In this document: positions 31,701-35,256 of the stretch, piece after piece
Layout of the letters: every line of letters begins with the position of its first letter
Numbering within the stretch: position 1 is the first letter of the stretch
NCBI GenBank assembly: GCA_017552435.1
Contig: JAFZPZ010000084.1
Span: forward strand, 1-35,256
Origin: Bacteroidaceae bacterium
GTDB taxonomy: Bacteria > Bacteroidota > Bacteroidia > Bacteroidales > Bacteroidaceae
Reading direction: 5' to 3'
DNA length: 35,256 bases
Program-made: the position numbers and the translations under genes
Notes under the pieces: generated by a model
Database searches by the model: none
The model's input: the letters and a program-made list of their open reading frames with translations, nothing else
What the model was told of the DNA's origin: nothing

Positions 31701-32281
31701 TAATCCTGGCTCAGGATGCTCCACAGAGTTCATCTCTGCGAAAGGCCAATGCCTTAAGGAATACGGTAATCGGACTTTCCGATCTTTGCCTGAACAATAG
31801 TGGCGAGGGTGAGTTGATGGTTCGTCTTGACATTAACGATATGCGCTACACAGGTTTGCAATTCGACCTCAGCTTACCTGACGGCATCGAACTGATGGAC
31901 GAAGGAGCCGAGGCTATAAGCCGCCAGCACGGAGCATGGGCCCAGAAGCGTGCAGACGGAACATACCGTGTAGTCTGCTCATCGATGGTAAATGATGAAC
32001 TTCGCGAAGGCGATGTGCTGCGCTTACAGGTAAAGGTTACAGGAGAACTGAATGGAACCCTTGACGTCGAGGCCAGCAATGTGGTGCTTTCTGATGTTAA
32101 TGCAGTAAGACACGAAGCTGCTTCTGCAAAGGCTACCCTGAATACCGATGATGCAACTTCTATAAGCGAATTGAAGAGCAATGAATCTGTCAATGTTATA
32201 TTTAACCTCGCAGGTCAGCGCTTGAACAAGATGCAAAGGGGCATCAACATCGTGAATGGAAAGAAGATTGTTGCTAAATAA
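28706..32281 (+). CDS. BspA-type leucine-rich repeat surface protein with cohesin-like and dockerin-like domains
   Basis: 1191 residues. Signal peptide 1-20, then some two dozen BspA-type (LRR_5) repeats of about 23 residues (about 45-700; pattern '.SIG..AF..C..L..V.LP..L'), a helical FIVAR-like segment (about 712-790), a cohesin-like beta domain (about 796-940, EITGVQFDLYLPEGM), a type I dockerin-like pair of calcium loops (about 945-1002, GDVNNDGFIDVADLAGVVRF and ADMDGNGVVEINDYAALVNV), a second cohesin-like domain (about 1015-1148) and a tail IFNLAGQRL...GINIVNGKKIVAK. Likely cell-surface adhesion or binding. Roughly 29100-30530 is much richer in A+T (30-35% GC in two 60-base samples) than the flanks. 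The gene follows a long structured leader; the next gene is 11 bases away. Confidence 0.93.
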   Translation: MKKIFLFALMALVSAFQGWAFDFEVDGIYYTITGSGTVSVVKGTYDYDGDVTIPKTVSNGVETFNVTGIGEGAFKSCGELTSVTLPEGLTSIGNEAFYQSGIKTVSLPSTLSSMGTSAFRECRNLTGVVLPDALKEIKEYAFYQCSNLKTMTLGQNTTMIETNAFRQTGITNVVIPKSVKTISHDSFCENSAMKSLVINNAAVFIDYDAFWDCTGLETVDLGNAVTGFGSNEYYGYGTFRGCTALTKIVIPESVTQLSYTFVKCSRLYDVTLPNTLITIGNSSFASCAIKELTIPSSVTSIGKSAFAGCPLTSINLPSSLNTIEYNAFASTALTEVVIPSSVTLINSQAFFDCKSLRKVKIENAPVKLIDAFRSCPSLMEVDLGNSVIEIVSQCFRHCTKLTTITIPNTVKAIGEYAFGECSLLEKVILPNALTSIQRDAFYNCTNLKNIVFPNTLQSIGVNAFMNCYQLQDFALPTSLNVIGSSAFQNCASLTSILIPEFVTSIGGSAFNGCTSLKSVVFDNSVLAIQGATFSGCTNLKNVELGKVTSIAEQAFANCTKLESIVIPNSVESLDRVFLGCSGLKSVIIGTGVKSIGGYDYYKQGLFSDCTKLTYVEIKSNVLTSVGDDCFYNCRSLKKIELPASVTSIAKNVFSGCSVLSHIYMNATTPPTIQANTFSDYETPTLHVPSSAKTSYTKADNWKNFTNVIAIGSEPKATAEEIAALDALLTEAQALYNGSVEGSEPGNYRPGAKAALKAVIDEVEARFNDNMLAEDVEDCMELLNTAIKSFKNKQVKNDIQTNNTLAFAEALKAATGSEFRLPIEMNNTDEITGVQFDLYLPEGMQLSQDEYGDYNIELSERTTARRHSVASRVMPDGALRVVVSSAQNATFSGNSGTLLTLVLFPASTLEAGDYDVELKNVILTDPQANRYAAPDMKSVITVSTYTLGDVNNDGFIDVADLAGVVRFILENADATLVFNAADMDGNGVVEINDYAALVNVILAQDAPQSSSLRKANALRNTVIGLSDLCLNNSGEGELMVRLDINDMRYTGLQFDLSLPDGIELMDEGAEAISRQHGAWAQKRADGTYRVVCSSMVNDELREGDVLRLQVKVTGELNGTLDVEASNVVLSDVNAVRHEAASAKATLNTDDATSISELKSNESVNVIFNLAGQRLNKMQRGINIVNGKKIVAK

Positions 32282-32292
32282 ATAAGGTAATT

Positions 32293-33759
32293 ATGATACG
32301 ACAAATATTAACCGCAGTAATGGTTGTTGTGGGTCTGTTGACCCACAACAACGCTTTTGCCACAGAAGAAGCCAACAGGCTGGAGCTACCGCAGCAGATA
32401 GAAGTAGAAGCAGGAGCTACAGAACTGTTGTTGCCTATCCTGATGACAAATGAGGAGAAAATGACGGGATTCCAATGCGACCTGTATCTGCCTGAAGGTT
32501 TCGCGGTTGCTACAGATGAGTATGATGACTATCTGATGGATTTGGCCCGCACGACAACAAAACGTCACAGCATAGCTACACGAGAAATGTCTGACGGCGC
32601 TCTGCGTATCGTGCTCAGTTCGATGACCAACGCCACATTCTCAGGAAATAGCGGTGCAGTACTCAACATCACCATTTCCATAAGCAATAATGTAAAAACT
32701 GGCAGTTATGTTGTAAACCTGAAAAACATCATCCTGACTGACCCGCAGGCAAAACGCTATACTTCGGAAGATGTTTCTGGAACGATTGTAGTAAAAGACG
32801 GACAGCCTGTAACAATTACCGCACAAAACCTAACGATGGTGTATGGTGACGAAGTTCCTGAGTTGACCTATACCTCAGAAGGTGCAGAACTGAAGGGCAT
32901 TCCGTCACTCTCGTGCGAAGCAACATCAACATCTCCAGTTGGTACATATCCGATTGTAGTGTCACAGGGAACAGTTGAGAACAATAATGTTATTTATGTA
33001 AATGGTACTCTTACTATTACAAAGGCTCCGTTGATTGTGATTGCTAATAGTTTCACCATTACTGAAGGTGACACTCTACCAACTTTCACCGCCACATACA
33101 AAGGTTTCCGTAATGGCGAAACAGAGAGTGTTCTGACGAAACAACCGAAATTCACCTGTGCAGCTACCACGTCTAGTGCTCCTGGCACCTATGATATCAT
33201 CGTTTCTGACGCAGAAGCAAAGAACTATGCGATAACATACGTGAAGGGCACACTGACGATTGAAGTTTTGAAGAAGTGTGCAACACCAACAATCAGCTAT
33301 GTTGGTGGCAAATTGAAGTTCAGCTGTGAGACAGAGGAAGTGCAGTTCGCTTCTACAATCACAGATGACGATATCAATTCTTACAATACGGATGAGATTG
33401 ATCTGAGTGTGACATATACTATTAGCGTTTATGCCACAAAGGATGGTTATGCAAATAGCGATGTGGCAACGGGTACGCTCTGCTGGATAGAACAGCATCC
33501 GGATGTGGAAGGCATCATAGACGAGGATGCGGTTACAGAGGTGAAGGCTCTGCCGATACTGATTCAGATGCAAGGCGGTATCATCACCATTCAGGGCGCA
33601 GCTGAAGGTACTCTGATTGACATTTATGGCGTTGATGGTAAGAAGTACGGCACTGCCATTGCAGACAGAGACCGCGCCACAATTCCGACTTCACTACAAC
33701 CTGGCTCTGTAGCTATTGTAAAGATTGGGGAAAAAGCAATAAAGGTCTTGATTAAGTAA
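32293..33759 (+). CDS. Exported cohesin-like/MBG-domain surface protein
   Basis: 488 residues: signal peptide 1-24 (MIRQILTAVMVVVGLLTHNNAFAT), one cohesin-like domain (about 30-170) close in sequence to that of the upstream protein (DLYLPEG, RHSIATREMSDGALRIVLSS, NATFSGNSGA, LKNIILTDPQAKRY), two MBG-type beta repeats (about 175-325: ITAQNLTMVYGDEVPELTYT, NYAITYVKGTLTIE), a further beta domain (CATPTISYVGGKLKFSC, 333-400) and a C-terminal beta tail. No enzyme domain. It is probably co-transcribed with the BspA-like gene and may bind it or a shared ligand. A strong terminator follows at 33783-33823. Confidence 0.88.
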   Translation: MIRQILTAVMVVVGLLTHNNAFATEEANRLELPQQIEVEAGATELLLPILMTNEEKMTGFQCDLYLPEGFAVATDEYDDYLMDLARTTTKRHSIATREMSDGALRIVLSSMTNATFSGNSGAVLNITISISNNVKTGSYVVNLKNIILTDPQAKRYTSEDVSGTIVVKDGQPVTITAQNLTMVYGDEVPELTYTSEGAELKGIPSLSCEATSTSPVGTYPIVVSQGTVENNNVIYVNGTLTITKAPLIVIANSFTITEGDTLPTFTATYKGFRNGETESVLTKQPKFTCAATTSSAPGTYDIIVSDAEAKNYAITYVKGTLTIEVLKKCATPTISYVGGKLKFSCETEEVQFASTITDDDINSYNTDEIDLSVTYTISVYATKDGYANSDVATGTLCWIEQHPDVEGIIDEDAVTEVKALPILIQMQGGIITIQGAAEGTLIDIYGVDGKKYGTAIADRDRATIPTSLQPGSVAIVKIGEKAIKVLIK

Positions 33760-33782
33760 AACTCATTGACAATAACCACGCC

Positions 33783-33823
33783 ATCCCCGCTGCGGAAACA
33801 TGAGTTCTGCGGCGGGGATTTTT
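33783..33823 (+). terminator. Intrinsic terminator after the cohesin-like/MBG gene
   Basis: A 15-bp stem with two wobble pairs: ATCCCCGCTGCGGAA (33783-33797), loop ACATGAG, TTCTGCGGCGGGGAT (33805-33819), then T5 to 33823. Confidence 0.85.
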
Positions 33824-33876
33824 GTATGTGGGGATTTTTCTTTGTTCCGGATGGTGAGGATTTCAAAATTATTCAC

Positions 33877-33884
33877 TAACTTTG
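33877..33884 (+). promoter_or_regulatory. -7 promoter element for nucleoside-hydrolase-like gene
   Basis: TAACTTTG 40 bases before ATG 33925 and just after the terminator at 33783-33823. No convincing -33 TTTG. Confidence 0.5.
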
Positions 33885-33924
33885 TGCCGAGATATATGCC
33901 CTTTGGGCGCAGAAACTGGTCATT

Positions 33925-34920
33925 ATGAGAAAAACAATCTTACTTCTTCTGGGACTTTGGTTCGCTTTGGGGATGCAGGCCCGGCGGCTGAATATCATTT
34001 TCGAAACTGACATGGGCAACGATGTGGATGACGCTCTGGCGATAGACATGCTCTATAAATATGCCCGGCAGGGACAAATCCGGCTCATGGCCGTCATGCT
34101 GAACAAGGAGGGAGAGTTCCCGCCCAAGTACATCGACCTGCTGAATACCTGGTACGGCCAGCGGCGCATCCCTATCGGGGTGAGCAACAACTCAGCAAAG
34201 AGCATTGTGGCCGGCACTAATTACACGCAGGTGGTCTGCGAGGAGACCGACGGGCAGGGTAGGGCGCTCTACAAACGTAGCATCAAGGACTACAGCAAGC
34301 TGCTTCCCGCACCGAAACTCTACCGCAAGTTGCTGGCAAAGGCTAAGGACCATAGCGTGACCATCGTCTCGGTGGGCTTCAGCACCAACCTGGCGCTGCT
34401 CTTGGAAACAGAGGCCGACGAGTATTCGCCCCTGACGGGTCGCGAATTGGTGGCACAGAAGGTGGAGCGACTTGTCACGATGGCCGGGCATATGGAGAAT
34501 CCGACTTTCCGCGAATACAATGTGGTGAACGACATTCCGGCCTGCCAGAAGGTCTATCGCGAATGGCCGACGCCCATCTACACCTCTCCCTTCGAACTGG
34601 GACTGCAAATCAAGTATCCCGCTCGCAGTATCGAGAATGACTTCGGTTGGACTGCCCATCATCCCATCGTGGATTCCTACAAAGTCTATCTGCCCAAGAT
34701 AGAGGACCGGCCCACCTGGGACCTCACCGCCGTACTCTTTGCCGTAGATCCGCAGGACTTCTTTTCTGTCTCGGCTCCAGGGCAGATAACTGTCACAGAC
34801 GAGGGTTATACGCACTATCAGGCGCAGACTGACGGACAGCACTATTATCTCTCCGTCTCGCCCGACCAGGCGCGTCGCATCCTGGATTACTTCGTGGCAA
34901 AGATTACAAAGAAACCGTGA
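33925..34920 (+). CDS. Exported nucleoside hydrolase-like (IUNH family) protein
   Basis: 331 residues with a signal peptide (MRKTILLLLGLWFALGMQA). The N-terminal ETDMGNDVDDALA (27-39) matches the calcium-binding DTDxGxDDxxA signature of inosine-uridine nucleoside hydrolases, with Glu in the first position. SVGFSTNLALLLE (near 151-163) and TMAGHMENPTFREYNVVNDIPA (near 191-212) match the later conserved NIA and E.N...D blocks. These enzymes split ribonucleosides into base and ribose; the signal peptide places this one in the periplasm, for nucleoside salvage or an unknown N-glycoside. Single gene with its own -7 box; no terminator seen. Confidence 0.88.
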   Translation: MRKTILLLLGLWFALGMQARRLNIIFETDMGNDVDDALAIDMLYKYARQGQIRLMAVMLNKEGEFPPKYIDLLNTWYGQRRIPIGVSNNSAKSIVAGTNYTQVVCEETDGQGRALYKRSIKDYSKLLPAPKLYRKLLAKAKDHSVTIVSVGFSTNLALLLETEADEYSPLTGRELVAQKVERLVTMAGHMENPTFREYNVVNDIPACQKVYREWPTPIYTSPFELGLQIKYPARSIENDFGWTAHHPIVDSYKVYLPKIEDRPTWDLTAVLFAVDPQDFFSVSAPGQITVTDEGYTHYQAQTDGQHYYLSVSPDQARRILDYFVAKITKKP

Positions 34921-35213
34921 TAGTTACTTATGCAAGAACGGCGAAAATTTCAACGCGTTGGAAATTCTACGAAAGCGAAGAGGAAATATTTTTTCTCTGT
35001 CTTAAGATAGGTAAGACAAAATAAGCCTAACTTATCATCCAATAACCTGCCTTTAGTAATAATAAATCGGTGATTTTTTATAACTTATTGGCTTTCAAAC
35101 GTGTTTAGAGCCAAGAAATTGGAGAGGTTACGAATAAGTTACATACAGAAGTTTGAAATTCTCCGCGATTTGCGTAAACATCAATAACTCTTTATCGACC
35201 TCATTTGCGGCAA
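34921..35213. other. Intergenic stretch without a recognisable gene
   Basis: Neither strand holds a protein-like frame. Visible structure: inverted repeat TGTCTTA-AGATAGG-TAAGACA (34999-35019), a CCAATAA/TTATTGG inverted pair about 53 bases across (35039-35091), and three TAACTTAT/ATAAGTTA words. The leftward promoter at 35214-35245 would transcribe it, so a small RNA or leader is possible. Confidence 0.4.
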
Positions 35214-35245
35214 CAAAGGTACAAATAATTGTTGAACGAAACAAA
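35214..35245 (-). promoter_or_regulatory. Leftward Bacteroidetes promoter with no gene downstream
   Basis: Minus strand: TTTG at 35245-35242, 20 bases, TACCTTTG at 35221-35214. It points into the gene-free stretch and towards the end of the nucleoside-hydrolase gene. Confidence 0.6.
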
Positions 35246-35256
35246 CTTTTTGTAGA

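Noticed and set aside
1-35256. Insertion sequences, phage genes, tRNA or rRNA genes, SusC/SusD genes
   Set aside because: I looked for transposase/integrase motifs, cloverleaf-like tRNA patterns, rRNA segments and TonB-receptor barrels and saw none.

Overview
The window looks like a chromosome segment of a Bacteroidales bacterium, most likely a gut or rumen Prevotella/Segatella relative. The evidence is the Bacteroidetes promoter type (TTTG, 19-20 nt, then TAnnTTTG, often continuing as TACCTTTGCA), the near absence of Shine-Dalgarno sites, many secreted glycan-active proteins, BspA-type leucine-rich repeats, C-terminal tails of the '.YDL.GR...GIYI..GKK' type, and Prevotella-like GC palindromes. 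GC content is close to 50% except inside one BspA gene. I see no rRNA, tRNA, transposase, phage or CRISPR locus, and no SusC/SusD pair.

Layout. Positions 1-3661 (+): the 3' end of a GxGYxYP/discoidin protein, a secreted glycerophosphodiesterase, a small GlsB/YeaQ-type membrane protein and a serine hydrolase. 3683-5842 (-): a GH89 alpha-N-acetylglucosaminidase. 6013-7759 (+): a promoter, a SlyD-like isomerase and chorismate synthase. 7723-10745 (-): a GHL10 glycosidase-like protein, a zinc metallopeptidase whose 5' end may be frameshifted, and an EEP-fold hydrolase. 10923-11954 (+): type I asparaginase. 12035-15440 (-): a promoter, secreted endonuclease I, TruA and an EamA transporter. 15435-16279: a gene-poor stretch with two broken gene remnants pointing at each other, a G10 tract and two promoters for yqeY (16280-16729, +). 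16795-18552 (-): a DUF4838 protein. 18674-24702 (+): an ECF sigma / membrane anti-sigma-like / secreted protein / macroglobulin-like protein / carboxypeptidase-regulatory-like protein operon. 24809-28117 (+): GH27 and GH30, probably hemicellulose-directed. 28118-28705: tandem 22-bp repeats and a promoter-hairpin-terminator unit that looks like a structured RNA. 28706-33759 (+): two large surface proteins sharing cohesin-like domains, the first with BspA repeats and a dockerin-like module. 33925-34920 (+): a secreted nucleoside-hydrolase-like protein. 34921-35256: no gene seen, but a good leftward promoter.

Most genes fit a saccharolytic lifestyle: envelope or periplasmic hydrolases for host and plant glycans, plus an ECF operon that probably builds or senses something in the envelope. 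The most unusual theme is non-coding repeat DNA living inside genes. GC-rich palindromic elements encode the tail and an internal segment of TruA and the linker of the anti-sigma-like protein. AT-rich words such as GAAGAGTGAAGAAT sit at gene junctions and encode signal peptides, start regions and stop regions. The second theme is the candidate structured RNA ahead of the BspA gene.
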